A stretch of DNA of 64,000 nt, from assembly GCA_017307785.1 (NCBI GenBank), contig JAFKGI010000031.1, positions 33,584 through 97,583 on the forward strand, in the 5' to 3' direction. The notes under the pieces were generated by a model that ran no database searches, was not told the origin of the DNA, and was given only the letters and a program-made list of their open reading frames with translations. Origin of the DNA: Vulcanimicrobiota bacterium (lineage in GTDB: Bacteria; Vulcanimicrobiota; Xenobia; Xenobiales; JADMJV01). Numbering within the stretch: the stretch's first letter is position 1; each line of letters begins with the position of its first letter. The position numbers and the translations under genes are program-made. Positions 16,287 to 26,155 of this stretch are shown here, piece after piece.

Positions 16287-18185
16287 CTACAGGCTCTTGG
16301 AGAGGGCCTGAGCGACCTGGCGAGTGAACTCGGCCGGTTTGGCCAGCTCACCACCTTCGGCCAGTAGCGCCAGCGAATACAGCAACGAAGCCAGAGTGCC
16401 CAGATCGGCACTGTCCTTGTTGGCGTCGTAGCCGCTCTGCAGCTTCTGCACGAACGGGTGGTCCGGATTCACTTCGAGGATGCGAGGCTGGGGCGGCATT
16501 TCCTGACCCATGGCCTTCATCAGCTTCTCGAAATGGGGGCTCACGCCGTTCTCCTCGGTCACCAGACAGGCCGGCGACTCGTGCAGACGACTGGAGACAC
16601 GCACTTCCTTAACGCCTTCCAGCTTGGAGCCCATCCAGCTCAAGAAAGTGGCCATTTCCTTGTTCTGCTTCTCGCGGTCTTCCTGAGCCTTTTTCTTCTC
16701 TTCCTCGCTACCCAGTTCGAGCTCGCCTGCAGCGGCCGAGACGAACTTGACGTCCTGGAAGTCCTGCACCACGCTCAGCCAGATCTCATCAACCGGCTCG
16801 TTGAAGAGCAGCACTTCGACGCCCTTCTTGGTGAAGGTCTCCAGGTGGGGAGACTCACGCAACTGGCTCAGGTTTTCGCCGGCCAGGAAGTAGATGGCTT
16901 CTTGTCCTTCGGCCATGCGGCCCTTGTAGGTCTCCAGGGAAACCCACTCGTCGCCCTTGGTCGAGTGGAACTGGGCCAGTTCCAGCAGGTTGTCGCGGCG
17001 GGCCGCATCCTGGTAGATGCCTTCCTTGAGCAGACGACCGAACTGTTCCCAGAACTGCTCGAACTTCTCGGGGTGGTCCGCCTTCATGGACTTCAGAGCG
17101 TCACAAACCTTGCGCACCAGGTGCTTGCGGATCTGCTCGATCTGGCGCTCCTTCTGGAGCAATTCGCGCGACAGGTTCAGGGGCAGGTCGCTGGCGTCCA
17201 CCACGCCGCGAATGAAGCGCAGGTAGGTGGGCAGCAGCTCTTCGCAGCGGTCGGAAATGAGCACGCGGCGTACGTAAAGCTGCAGGCCGCCGCGGTGGTC
17301 CTGAGTCATCAGGTCCATGCCGGCTTTGCTGGGGATGAACAGCAGGGCCTCATATTCGAAGGTGCCCTCGGCCTTGACCTTGAGCGTTTCCAAAGGCTCG
17401 TTCCAGTCTTTGGAAATGTGCTGGTAGAACTCCTTATATTCTTCTTCGCTGACCTCGTCCTTGGAACGCGACCAGAGGGCCTTCATGGAGTTCAAAGTCT
17501 CGTCTTCCACCGTGGTCACGGGCGGCTCGCCCTGGGTCACGGTGCGCTGCATGCGGATGGGGTAGCGGATGAAGTCCGAGTGCTTCTTGACGATGTCCTT
17601 CACCGTCCAGAAGCTGGTGAAGTCGCGCAGGCCGTTTTCTTCGTCCTTTTCGCGCAGCTTCAGGGTGATGGTGGTGCCGCGCTCGGTGCGCTCGCCCTCG
17701 CCTACCGTGTAGGTGCCGTCGCCGTTGGAAGTCCAGAGCACGGCCGCGTCGCTGTCGTAGCGCAGGCTGTCGACGGTGACTTCGGTGGCCACGATGAAGC
17801 TCGAGTAAAAGCCGATACCGAACTGACCGATCAGGTCGTTGACGTCGCCTTTCTCCTTGAGTTTCGAGACGAAGTCTTTGGTGCCGGACTTGGCGATGGT
17901 TCCCAGCAGGTTGACCACGTCGTCCTTGCTCATGCCGACGCCGTTGTCGCTGATGCTCAGCGTGCGCTCGCCCGGATCGACCGACAGGCGGATGTGCAGA
18001 TCGCTGACGTCCAGCGGCTTATCGTGGGACTGGGTGGCCTCCAGGCGCACCTTGTCGAGAGCGTCGGACGAGTTGGAGATCAACTCGCGCAAAAAGATTT
18101 CTTTCTCGGAGTAAACCGAGTGGACCATGAGCTCGAGTAGCTGACGGGTCTCGGCCTGAAATTCGTGAGTTTCTACTGCTGACAT
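16287..18185 (-). CDS. htpG: Molecular chaperone HtpG (bacterial Hsp90)
   Basis: 632 residues. Starts MSAVETHEFQAET, with AGGAGA seven bases upstream; the longer frame to 18227 is not supported. Shows the GHKL ATPase motifs: FLRELISNSSDALDKVR (N-box), SISDNGVGMSKDDV, GQFGIGFYSSF, then the middle domain with the conserved FEYEALLFIP and VRRVLISDRCEELLP, and a C-terminal dimerisation domain. ATP-dependent folding and stress chaperone in the cytoplasm. A short inverted repeat AGGGT-gtcatt-ACCCT lies upstream of the ribosome site at 18197-18212 and could be an operator; no CIRCE element is present. Ends in a strong terminator. Confidence 0.98.
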   Translation of the reverse strand: MSAVETHEFQAETRQLLELMVHSVYSEKEIFLRELISNSSDALDKVRLEATQSHDKPLDVSDLHIRLSVDPGERTLSISDNGVGMSKDDVVNLLGTIAKSGTKDFVSKLKEKGDVNDLIGQFGIGFYSSFIVATEVTVDSLRYDSDAAVLWTSNGDGTYTVGEGERTERGTTITLKLREKDEENGLRDFTSFWTVKDIVKKHSDFIRYPIRMQRTVTQGEPPVTTVEDETLNSMKALWSRSKDEVSEEEYKEFYQHISKDWNEPLETLKVKAEGTFEYEALLFIPSKAGMDLMTQDHRGGLQLYVRRVLISDRCEELLPTYLRFIRGVVDASDLPLNLSRELLQKERQIEQIRKHLVRKVCDALKSMKADHPEKFEQFWEQFGRLLKEGIYQDAARRDNLLELAQFHSTKGDEWVSLETYKGRMAEGQEAIYFLAGENLSQLRESPHLETFTKKGVEVLLFNEPVDEIWLSVVQDFQDVKFVSAAAGELELGSEEEKKKAQEDREKQNKEMATFLSWMGSKLEGVKEVRVSSRLHESPACLVTEENGVSPHFEKLMKAMGQEMPPQPRILEVNPDHPFVQKLQSGYDANKDSADLGTLASLLYSLALLAEGGELAKPAEFTRQVAQALSKSL

Positions 18186-18255
18186 TGGCAAATCTCCTGA
18201 GGGTAATGACACCCTAGGAAACTCCATGGACTGTTAGATTTGCGTTAGATTAGTC

Positions 18256-21200
18256 TTAGTCTTCTAATTCTAGTTCGGCCAGCTGCTGCGAGCGGCGCAA
18301 AGCCTGGCTGGCCAGTTCGCCCTTGCCCATGCGCTCGTAGATCTCACCCAGCTCCCGATAGCCCTCGGAAGTGGCTTCCAACTTGACGTACTTACGATAC
18401 TGCAGCACGGCCAGGCTGTCGGAGCCGGTATGGGCGTAGGCACGGGCCAGATTGAGCACGTGATAAGGCTCATCCGGAGATTCCAGAGAGAGCTCGCGGA
18501 AGACCTTGAGCAGCCCCGGCACGTCGTCCAGGAAACCCCGGAAAATGGCCAGACGAATGCGACTGTCGTCCGGGTTGCGCTCCAACAGGGCGACCAGCTC
18601 TTCGTTGCTCTCCTCGCCGGTCAAGGTCACTTCCTCGAACTCGGCGCTCTTGAACGGAGTATTCGGCTCTTCGACCGGTGGCGGCGGCGGCGCGGGAGGC
18701 TCTTCCACCTTGGGAGGAGCGTCCTGAAAGCTCATCATCCACTCGACGATTTGACTTTGCGTATTGGCGGGCGGTTCCGGTTCGGTCACCGGAGGCGGGG
18801 AAACCGGCGCGGGTTCGACCACGGGCTCTGGTTCGGCTGCCTCCGGTTCCAAGCTGGGCTCGGGCTCGGTCACCGGCGGCGCACTCACCACCGGAGGTGC
18901 ACTCACCACCGGAGGTGCCACCTCCACCACTTCCACCACTTCGGCCAGAATCGGCTCCGGCTCGGTCATCGGAGGAGGGGCCAGCGGTGCCGCCAGTCCA
19001 ACCGGAGCGGCCAGGCCCACCGGTTCACTGAAAAACACGGGCTCGGGCTCGGCTACCACCGCCACCGGCTCCGGCTCCGGCTCCACCACCACCGGCTCTT
19101 CCTCGGTGTAGGGCACGGGAACGGGTTCCGGTTCGGCAACAGGCTCGACCACTTCCACCGTCACTTCGGCAACTTCCTCGAGAACCGGCGGCGCCTCCAG
19201 GGCGGGCACCAGCTGGCGCAGCGGCTCCACCCAGGAGCGCAACTGGTTGGCTCCAGCGCCGTCGCCTTCGCCCTCCAAACGGTCGGCCCAGAGCGAAAGC
19301 ACCCGCACCTGATGGCCCGCAATGGCCAGGTCGTCGGGACGGAAATTGCGCGCATCGGTCAAGAACAGGGCCGCCTGCTTGTACCAACCGGCCTGCTCCA
19401 GCTGCAGAGCCAGTCCCAGATAATGGGCGCCCAGATTGGCCAGGTTTTCGCCGGGATTGAGCCCGGCCGTCATGTCTTCCAGGGCCAGCCGCGAAATCAC
19501 CGTGCTCTGCCATGCGTCCTGCACCGGCTCTTCGGTGTCCACCAGCAAGTCGTCCATCGGCGGAGGCAAAAGCGTGCTCACTGGCGTGGGCGGAACGTCC
19601 TCGTCCAGTTCAAAAAGCGGTGGGGGAGCCAGCCCGGAAGTTGGCGGAGTCAAATCGTCCAGATCGCCCAGCGGCGGCGGAGCCGACAAACCGGACTTGG
19701 GCTTCATGTCCAGCGGAGCCCAGAGCGGATCGTCGATGCTGTCGAACTTCTCTTCCTCCGGCACGGGCGGAGCCACCAGCGCCTGCTGCAGTTCGCTCAG
19801 AGCCGGGTCGTTGGGGTGCAGCTTACGCACCTGCTCGATGTGGATGCGAGCTTTGTCGGAGTTGCCTTTCTCCTGGAAATGGCGGGCTGCCCGCAGGTGA
19901 AACTCGCGGTGGTTCTCCTTGGCCTGGGGGCTGGTGGGATAGACGTTCAGCACAAAATCCAGCGCCTCTTCGGCCAGGGCGTGCTGCTGGTTGGCTTCCA
20001 GCGCCTCGACCCAGTCTTTCAGGAAATCCGCCGGAACCCGGTGGTCGCCTTTGCGGCTGACGCAGATCTGACGGATGAATTCGTTGATCGAGTCCTTCTG
20101 GTTGCGCTCCAGGTAGAGCTTGGTGAGCTCGTGGATGGCGGGACGCAGGGTCAGGTCGATTTGAATGGCCTGCCGGTAGTGGTCGGCGGCCGTCTGCCAC
20201 TGGCCCGTGCGCCGAGCCACATGGCCCAGGCCCAGTTGCGAGGGAGCATGCTGCGGCGACAGGCGCAGCACCATCTGAAAGCTGTTGCGCGCATCTTCGG
20301 TCTGACCCAGGTTGAGCAGCGCCACCGCCAACTGATAGTGGGCCTCGACGTTCTGAGCGTCGATCTGCACCGCCTGACGGAAGGCATCGGCCGCTTCCTG
20401 ATTGCGTCCCGCCTCCAGGCAGCAGCGGCCGAAGAGCAGTTGACTTTCCTTGCTGTGCGGATTGAGCGCCACCGCCTTTTTGGCGGCGTCCAGGGCCAGC
20501 TCCACCTTGCCTAACTCTAAGAGGGCGCGCGAACTCTGGTACTGATACTGAGAATCGTTGGGACGCAGCTGCGCGGCTGTGCCGAAGGCGTCGGCCGCCT
20601 GTTGAATCTGACCCTGACTGCGATAGATCAGTCCCAGGTTGTAGGCCGCGAAATAATCTTTAGGGTTGAACTCGACCGTCTTGGCAAAGTAGCGGGCGGC
20701 CGTGGGCAGGTCGCCCTTCTGCTGGTAAGCCTTGGCCAGACTGGAGTGGATCTCCACGTCGTTGGCGTTGATCTCCAGGGCCTGCTGCAGCGTCTCGATG
20801 CCCAGATCCAGTCCGCCCAGTTGAATGCACAGGCTGCCCATCTGGCAGAGCGCCTTGTAGTCGAGCGGATCGACGGCCACTGCCTGCTGATAGTAAGAAA
20901 TGGCCGCTTCGAAGCGATACAACTCTTTGCAGCATTCGGCCAGACCCACCAGCGCGGCGGCGCAGTCGGGCTTGACCTGCAGGGTCTTCTGAAAGCGTGC
21001 GGTGGCCTGTTCGTGACGGCCCTGGCGCATAAAGATCTGACCCAGCTCCAGATGGCTCTGCCAGTGATTGGGGTCGATGGTGGAGGCCCGCTCGTAGTAG
21101 CGGGTGGCCTGGACCACCGAATTCATCTGGACGTAGTGACGGCCGAGTCGGAAACACAGGTCGACGTTGTCGGGGTTTTGCTCGGCCAGTCGCTGCAGCA

Positions 21201-21675
21201 CCTGCAGAGCCTGGTCGCCCTGACCCAGCCGCAGATAGACCTGGGCGCAGCCATAACCGGCCTCGATGGCCTCGGGATCGGTGCGCAGGGCCGAGGTGAA
21301 AATCTGCAGGGCCTGGGCGTAGCGGCCGAAGGCGGCGTACATCTTGCCCAGCTGAATCTGCAGCTCGATGTTGGCCGGCTCATTGGAAATGTGCTGCTTC
21401 TGGTTCTGCACGGTGACGTCGATGATGGGGCCGAATTCTGGACCGTCCAGCTGGCGCAACAGGGCCGGTTCCAGCTCGACCGCGTGCTCCCAATCCTCGA
21501 TGGCGCCTTCCACGTCCTTGAGGCGAGCGCGCACAAAACCGCGTCGCATGAGCCCTTGAGGATGACGGGGAAATTGCTTGAGCAGCAGATCCAGGCTCTC
21601 CTGAGCTTTGCCGGTGTCTCCCGCCGCCAAGCTGCTTTGCGCTTGTAAAAGTAGCGCCTCGGGTGCCTCTGCCAT
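18256..21675 (-). CDS. Very large TPR protein with Pro/Glu-rich linker
   Basis: 1139 residues from ATG 21675 (MAEAPEALLLQAQSSLAAGD); the upstream 55 residues of the open frame are proline/glycine-rich nonsense overlapping the divergent gene. Residues 1 to about 580 are consecutive tetratricopeptide repeats with the W/LG/Y/A/F/A/P pattern (for example GRYAQALQIFTSALRTDPEA, QAVAVDPLDYKALCQMG). A middle region of about 350 residues is Pro, Glu and Val repeats (EPEPV, SAPPV) that should be disordered, followed by a last TPR block (ARAYAHTGSDSLAVLQYRKY). A scaffold for protein complexes is likely, partner unknown. No signal peptide. Transcribed toward htpG with a 70-base gap. Confidence 0.85.
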   Translation of the reverse strand: MAEAPEALLLQAQSSLAAGDTGKAQESLDLLLKQFPRHPQGLMRRGFVRARLKDVEGAIEDWEHAVELEPALLRQLDGPEFGPIIDVTVQNQKQHISNEPANIELQIQLGKMYAAFGRYAQALQIFTSALRTDPEAIEAGYGCAQVYLRLGQGDQALQVLQRLAEQNPDNVDLCFRLGRHYVQMNSVVQATRYYERASTIDPNHWQSHLELGQIFMRQGRHEQATARFQKTLQVKPDCAAALVGLAECCKELYRFEAAISYYQQAVAVDPLDYKALCQMGSLCIQLGGLDLGIETLQQALEINANDVEIHSSLAKAYQQKGDLPTAARYFAKTVEFNPKDYFAAYNLGLIYRSQGQIQQAADAFGTAAQLRPNDSQYQYQSSRALLELGKVELALDAAKKAVALNPHSKESQLLFGRCCLEAGRNQEAADAFRQAVQIDAQNVEAHYQLAVALLNLGQTEDARNSFQMVLRLSPQHAPSQLGLGHVARRTGQWQTAADHYRQAIQIDLTLRPAIHELTKLYLERNQKDSINEFIRQICVSRKGDHRVPADFLKDWVEALEANQQHALAEEALDFVLNVYPTSPQAKENHREFHLRAARHFQEKGNSDKARIHIEQVRKLHPNDPALSELQQALVAPPVPEEEKFDSIDDPLWAPLDMKPKSGLSAPPPLGDLDDLTPPTSGLAPPPLFELDEDVPPTPVSTLLPPPMDDLLVDTEEPVQDAWQSTVISRLALEDMTAGLNPGENLANLGAHYLGLALQLEQAGWYKQAALFLTDARNFRPDDLAIAGHQVRVLSLWADRLEGEGDGAGANQLRSWVEPLRQLVPALEAPPVLEEVAEVTVEVVEPVAEPEPVPVPYTEEEPVVVEPEPEPVAVVAEPEPVFFSEPVGLAAPVGLAAPLAPPPMTEPEPILAEVVEVVEVAPPVVSAPPVVSAPPVTEPEPSLEPEAAEPEPVVEPAPVSPPPVTEPEPPANTQSQIVEWMMSFQDAPPKVEEPPAPPPPPVEEPNTPFKSAEFEEVTLTGEESNEELVALLERNPDDSRIRLAIFRGFLDDVPGLLKVFRELSLESPDEPYHVLNLARAYAHTGSDSLAVLQYRKYVKLEATSEGYRELGEIYERMGKGELASQALRRSQQLAELELED

Positions 21676-21736
21676 CGCGACCAGCCTTCTGTATGACCTG
21701 GAGGGGTTCCTTGGTAATCGCGAGAACAGCGCAGCC

Positions 21737-23206
21737 ATGCACAGCCCCCCTTCCGCCCCACCCCCACCTTCCCCCAGCACCCCCGTTCCGGGCTGGCTCT
21801 GGGGCCTGGTTCTGGTGACCATTCTGGCCGTCGCGGGCATGTGGCAGGTTACCGCGCTGCGCTACATCCTGGCCGGCGAATTGCTGGTGCTGGGCTCTTT
21901 CCGCCGCTCCACCTCCAACTGGATCGTCATTATGATGATCATCGGCATCTTCGTCGGCTACGACTTCAAGACGTGGGGGCCGGCCCACAACGTGGACCCC
22001 GGCTGGCTGCAGCTGTTCAGCAAAATCTTCATTCGCCTGGTCAAAACCATCGTGGCCCCGCTGCTCTTCTCCACCCTGGTGATCGGCATCAGCAGTCACG
22101 CCGACATCAAGACGGTGGGTCGCCTGGGCGTTAAATCGCTGGTCTACTTCGAAACCGTCACCACCGTGGCGCTTTTCCTGGGACTGGGTGCCATCAATTA
22201 CAGCAAGGCCGGCGTGGGCATGACGCCCAGCGGGGAAAGCGCCGCCAATCAAATCGCGGCCGCCCACCATACGCCCATTGAAATCTTGCTGCACACCTTT
22301 CCCGAAAACTTCGCCAAATCGGTGGCCGAAGGCGACGTGCTCCAGGTGGTGGTCTTCTCCATCCTCTTTGGCGTGGCGCTGGCCCTGGTCCAGGAGGAAC
22401 GCCGCAAACCGCTGCTGGCCGTCATCGAATCGCTGGCCGAGACCATGTTCAAGTTTACCAGCATCGTCATGGCCCTGGCCCCACTGGCGGTCGGTTCGGC
22501 CATGGCCTACACCGTGGCCCAACTGGGTGTGGAGGCTCTGCAGAACCTGGTCTGGCTGGTGGGCACGCTATTCGTGGCCCTGATCGTCTTTGTGGTCTGC
22601 GTGCTCATCCCCATCATCCTGATCACGCGCATCCCCTTCATCCCCTTCGTGCGCGCCGTCAGCGAGCCGGTCTCCATCGCCTTCGCCACCAGCACCAGCG
22701 AAGCCGCCCTGCCGCGCGCCATGGAGCGCCTGGAATGGCTGGGTGTGCCCCGCCACGTGGTTTCTTTCGTGATGCCGCTGGGCTACAGTTTCAATTTGGA
22801 TGGCACGACCCTGTATCTGGCCCTGGCCTCGGTCTTCGTGGCTCAGGCCAACGGCGTGGAAATGTCCTTCGGCACCCAGCTGGCCATGATGGCCTCGCTG
22901 ATGCTCTCGAGCAAGGGCGTGGCCGGGGTACCGCGCGCTTCGCTGGTCATCCTGCTGGGCACGGTCGCCTCCTTCGGCCTGAAGGATTGGCCGGTGTTGG
23001 CCATTCTGGGCATCGACGGCATCATGGATATGGCCCGCACCGGCGTCAACGTCGGCGGCAACTGTCTGGCTTCGGCGGTGGTGGCCCGTTGGGAAGGCAA
23101 CTTCGTGCCCAACTACGACCACCACTTCTACGAAGGTCACCGTCCGGCCGGTTGGACTCCCACTCTCCACGTGCCGGTGATTCGTGAGGCCGAAGAGACC
23201 GTATGA
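21737..23206 (+). CDS. Dicarboxylate/amino acid:cation symporter (SLC1/DAACS family)
   Basis: 489 residues with the GltP/GltT pattern of eight membrane helices and two re-entrant hairpins. Diagnostic sequences are TSTSEAALPRAMERL (hairpin 1 serine-rich motif), NLDGTTLY (TM7 cation site) and ARTGVNVGGNCLASAVVARW (TM8, with the substrate-binding D/N region). Imports glutamate, aspartate or C4-dicarboxylates with Na+ or H+. Residues 1-25 are a proline-rich cytoplasmic extension. Start chosen at ATG 21737; 61 bases separate it from the divergent TPR gene. Its stop overlaps the mqnD start (ATGA). Confidence 0.92.
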   Translation: MHSPPSAPPPPSPSTPVPGWLWGLVLVTILAVAGMWQVTALRYILAGELLVLGSFRRSTSNWIVIMMIIGIFVGYDFKTWGPAHNVDPGWLQLFSKIFIRLVKTIVAPLLFSTLVIGISSHADIKTVGRLGVKSLVYFETVTTVALFLGLGAINYSKAGVGMTPSGESAANQIAAAHHTPIEILLHTFPENFAKSVAEGDVLQVVVFSILFGVALALVQEERRKPLLAVIESLAETMFKFTSIVMALAPLAVGSAMAYTVAQLGVEALQNLVWLVGTLFVALIVFVVCVLIPIILITRIPFIPFVRAVSEPVSIAFATSTSEAALPRAMERLEWLGVPRHVVSFVMPLGYSFNLDGTTLYLALASVFVAQANGVEMSFGTQLAMMASLMLSSKGVAGVPRASLVILLGTVASFGLKDWPVLAILGIDGIMDMARTGVNVGGNCLASAVVARWEGNFVPNYDHHFYEGHRPAGWTPTLHVPVIREAEETV

Positions 23207-24000
23207 AGTTAGGCTATTCGTTTTGCCCCAACGACACCTTCATCTTTCACGCCCTGACCCACGGCCAGGTCCCCGCAGTTGAGGTGGAAGAAGTACTGGC
23301 CGACGTCGAGACCCTGAATCAATGGGCCAAAGAGGGCCGGCTGGAGCTGACCAAAGTCAGCTACCACGCTCTGTTCCACGTGCTCGAGCAATACGTAGCC
23401 CTGCGTAGCGGCGGCGCTCTGGGTCGCGGAGTCGGCCCCCTGCTGGTGGCCAAACCCGGCGCCCAGCTCAACAAAGTGGCCACGCCCGGCGAGTGGACCA
23501 CCGCCCACCTGCTGCTCAAACTGGCCCGCCCCGAGCAAGAAACCGTCTGCATGCGCTATGACCTGATCATCCCCGCCATCCAGAGCGGCGAAGTGGATGG
23601 GGGAGTGCTCATTCACGAATCGCGCTTCGCTTACCAGGATTACGGACTGGAAGCCCGACTCGATCTGGGCGAGTGGTGGGAGAAGGACAGTGGCCTGCCC
23701 CTGCCGCTGGGCGCCATCCTGGCGCGCCGCGATCTGGGGTCCCAACGCCTGCAAGAACTGGACGCGGCCGTGCGCACGTCGCTGGAAATGGCCTGGCGCG
23801 ATCCCGAGCAGAGCAAAGCCTACATCCGCCAGCACGCCCACGAACTCTCCGAAGAAGTGGTCGAGCGCCACATTCGCACCTATGTCAACGAGTTCTCTCG
23901 GGACGTCGGCGACGAAGGCGAACGGGCCGTGGTGGAACTGCACCGCCGAGCCGTGCAGGCCGGCGTTACTCCGCCGTCTCCGCTCCCGCTTTTCGTCTGA
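23203..24000 (+). CDS. mqnD: 1,4-dihydroxy-6-naphthoate synthase
   Basis: 265 residues, the standard length. MqnD converts cyclic de-hypoxanthine futalosine to 1,4-dihydroxy-6-naphthoate in the futalosine route to menaquinone. The N-terminal LGYSFCPNDTFIFHALTHG, KVSYHALFHVLEQY, and GRGVGPLLVAK are the family's recognisable blocks, with a periplasmic-binding-protein type II fold and active-site His in HALTHG. Coupled by a 4-base overlap to the symporter gene, an unusual partner. The last 35 bases overlap the 3' end of the convergent pseudokinase gene. Other mqn genes are not in the window. Confidence 0.95.
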   Translation: MKLGYSFCPNDTFIFHALTHGQVPAVEVEEVLADVETLNQWAKEGRLELTKVSYHALFHVLEQYVALRSGGALGRGVGPLLVAKPGAQLNKVATPGEWTTAHLLLKLARPEQETVCMRYDLIIPAIQSGEVDGGVLIHESRFAYQDYGLEARLDLGEWWEKDSGLPLPLGAILARRDLGSQRLQELDAAVRTSLEMAWRDPEQSKAYIRQHAHELSEEVVERHIRTYVNEFSRDVGDEGERAVVELHRRAVQAGVTPPSPLPLFV

Positions 24001-26155
24001 GGCGCAGCCGGGACTGAGTCCAGTGCTTGGGCAGCAGATGCAGCCAGCTGAGCGGCGCCCCCTCCGGCAGCTGTTCCACCAATAGCCCATCAAAGCGCGC
24101 ATCCAGCCGCTGCTCGGGAAAGCGATAAAAGAGAGCCCCCATCTGCTGCTGGTCCGGTTTGATTTTGCCCCACTCCAGCCAGCACTGCAGCAGCCAGTGC
24201 AGGCGGGCGTGCTCTTTGACAAAGGCCCGCTGGCTGATGCGCAGGGCTCGCTCCCAGTCCGCCTCCAGCAAGGCAAACCAGGGAGCCCGGCAGGCCAGCT
24301 GCCAGAACTTCTCGGGCGGCGTTTCCCAGCCGGCCACCCGCAGAAAACACTCCTGAGCCAGCGGCCAGGCCCCTTCCTCCGAAGGGCTCTGGAAATTCAC
24401 GAAGGCCACCGCAAATCGGTCGACCTCGCGAGTTTCTCCTCGCTCTTTCCACAGAGCCAGCGCTCGCCCATAAAGGCGCACCGCCGCCCCGCCCAGCGTC
24501 AGCGGCCGGCGGGCAAATTCTTCGATGGCGCCTTCTACCGCGTCTCGCAGCCGCGAACGCAAAGTCGCCAGTTGTTCGTCTTCCAGCAGGTTGCGCCGAT
24601 CCGCGTCCAGCCGCAGCGGTCCCCATACCACCACCTGGCCCACCCCGGACAGCAACGGAGTCATGGAAAAGCTGACCCCGTCCACCAGCGCCAGCCACTG
24701 GTCGGTCTCGAGCAGGTCGATGCGCAAGGAAAAACCTTCCAGCGGGGTCGGCTGATTGGCTACCACCGTCGACTGCCAACGTCCCGACCAGCAAATCGGC
24801 AGCACCGCGAAGGGAAAGCGCCGCCGCACCTCGCCCCAATCCGGCTCGGCACAATCCACGCGCACGTGCAACTGAGTCACCATGGCCCGGCTCAACTGCT
24901 CTTTCTGCACCTGTTGGGTTCGGATCTTGCGGCCGGAACTGGCCACTTCCACCGTCCCCCCGTGCTGGGTCAGAAAAGCCGCCAGGCCTCGCGCCAGATA
25001 ACCTTTGCCGCCCTGATGGGCCGAGTAGGCCGACAGCCAGAAATCCTCCAGGTCCAAACGCACGCCCTGATAGACCAGAAAGAGTCGCCCCTGCTTCCAG
25101 TTGACGGTCAGCTTCTCGGCGCCCAGGGCCGCCGCCGCCGCGCACAGCGAGACCAGCCACTCCCACGGATCGGGAAAGCGAAAGCGGCTCAACTTGAGCA
25201 GCGCGCTGGCCGGATCCAGCGTGAAGACCTCGTTTTCGGCCACCGCCTGACCCTCGGCCCGCAGATCGGCCAGCACTTCCAGCATCTCCTGGCCGCTCTC
25301 GCTCGGGTGCTCGCCCCGCAGGTAGCCCAGCGCCACCCCTTCGCTGGCGGGCCGATCGGCGGGCAGCGGGGCCAGCAAAAGCGGCACCAGCTCGGCCCAG
25401 CCGGTCGGCAGCCCTTCCATCGACGGGCGCTCCCCCTGAATGATGCCGAAGATCACGCGAATCGGGTCCTCGCCTTCAAAAGCCGGCCGGCCGCTGAACA
25501 GCTCGTAGGCGAGAGCTCCCAGGCTGAAAAAGTTGGCGGCCGGGGTCAGGGAGCCGCCGGTGATTTGCTCGGGGGCCATGAAGCGCGGCGAGGGCAGGTT
25601 GCCGGAGCCCACTTGCACGATCTGGGCCTCCATTTGCACGAAGCCAAAATCGCCCACCCGCAGCTGCTCACCCTCTACCCAAAGGCACTGGGTATCCAGG
25701 CGCCGATGCACCACTCCCTGACCGTGGGCGTAGCTCAGAGCGGCCAAAAGCTGACGCAACCAGCCGTCGGCCAGCTCCGGGTCCACCGGCTCTCCCATCA
25801 CCTCGGACAACCCCAGGCCCGCCTGCCAGGGGCGAATCCACCACCACCAGCCATCCCGTGAGCCGTAGTCCAGAATGGGCACGATGTTGGGATGGCGCAG
25901 TCGGGCGGCGCCGTCGGCCTCCCGGGTCAAGCGCTGGAGCGCTTCGGGATTGGCCTCATAAAATTCGGGCCAGACGCTGACCACCACCTGGCGCCCGTTT
26001 TCCTGGGCCAGCCAGTCGTTCCAACCGTAGGTATCGGTCAGTTGGCTCAGCAGCCGATAGCGCGGACCCAGCAACGTGGCCAGCTTCCGCCAACGGTTCG
26101 GGAAAACGGCCGGGGGTTCTTCGGGCGGTTTGGGTCGGCGGAAGAAGCCGAACAT
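23966..26155 (-). CDS. Pseudokinase fused to an Hsp90-like/unknown C-terminal domain
   Basis: 729 residues. Residues 30-285 are a Ser/Thr-kinase fold: READGAARLRHPNIVPILDYG, DFG intact (169-171), APE (194-196), and FFSLGALAYELFSGRPAF. The ATP-lysine is missing (VVVSVW at 57-62) and HRD is HRR (150-152, catalytic Asp replaced), so catalysis is unlikely. From residue 305 a second domain starts, FTLDPASALLKLSRFRF at 311-327, matching the N-terminus of the protein at 56916 (FSLD...KLSRFQF). Its alternating helices and strands vaguely recall the Hsp90/GHKL fold without the ATP motifs. Last gene of the operon 28535-23966, directly abutting the cupin gene. Confidence 0.8.
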   Translation of the reverse strand: MFGFFRRPKPPEEPPAVFPNRWRKLATLLGPRYRLLSQLTDTYGWNDWLAQENGRQVVVSVWPEFYEANPEALQRLTREADGAARLRHPNIVPILDYGSRDGWWWWIRPWQAGLGLSEVMGEPVDPELADGWLRQLLAALSYAHGQGVVHRRLDTQCLWVEGEQLRVGDFGFVQMEAQIVQVGSGNLPSPRFMAPEQITGGSLTPAANFFSLGALAYELFSGRPAFEGEDPIRVIFGIIQGERPSMEGLPTGWAELVPLLLAPLPADRPASEGVALGYLRGEHPSESGQEMLEVLADLRAEGQAVAENEVFTLDPASALLKLSRFRFPDPWEWLVSLCAAAAALGAEKLTVNWKQGRLFLVYQGVRLDLEDFWLSAYSAHQGGKGYLARGLAAFLTQHGGTVEVASSGRKIRTQQVQKEQLSRAMVTQLHVRVDCAEPDWGEVRRRFPFAVLPICWSGRWQSTVVANQPTPLEGFSLRIDLLETDQWLALVDGVSFSMTPLLSGVGQVVVWGPLRLDADRRNLLEDEQLATLRSRLRDAVEGAIEEFARRPLTLGGAAVRLYGRALALWKERGETREVDRFAVAFVNFQSPSEEGAWPLAQECFLRVAGWETPPEKFWQLACRAPWFALLEADWERALRISQRAFVKEHARLHWLLQCWLEWGKIKPDQQQMGALFYRFPEQRLDARFDGLLVEQLPEGAPLSWLHLLPKHWTQSRLRLRRKAGAETAE

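Noticed and set aside
16458..18140. 560-residue open frame on the plus strand opposite htpG
   Set aside because: Antisense to a certain gene; a long frame results from GC-rich codon bias, and its composition (His/Leu/Val/Gln-rich) is typical of shadow frames.
18186..18255. CIRCE heat-shock operator upstream of htpG
   Set aside because: No TTAGCACTC/GAGTGCTAA pair; only a short AGGGT/ACCCT inverted repeat is present.
18430..20514. 694-residue open frame antisense to the TPR gene
   Set aside because: Arg/His/Gln-rich nonsense mirroring the Pro/Glu codons of the real gene; no ribosome site.
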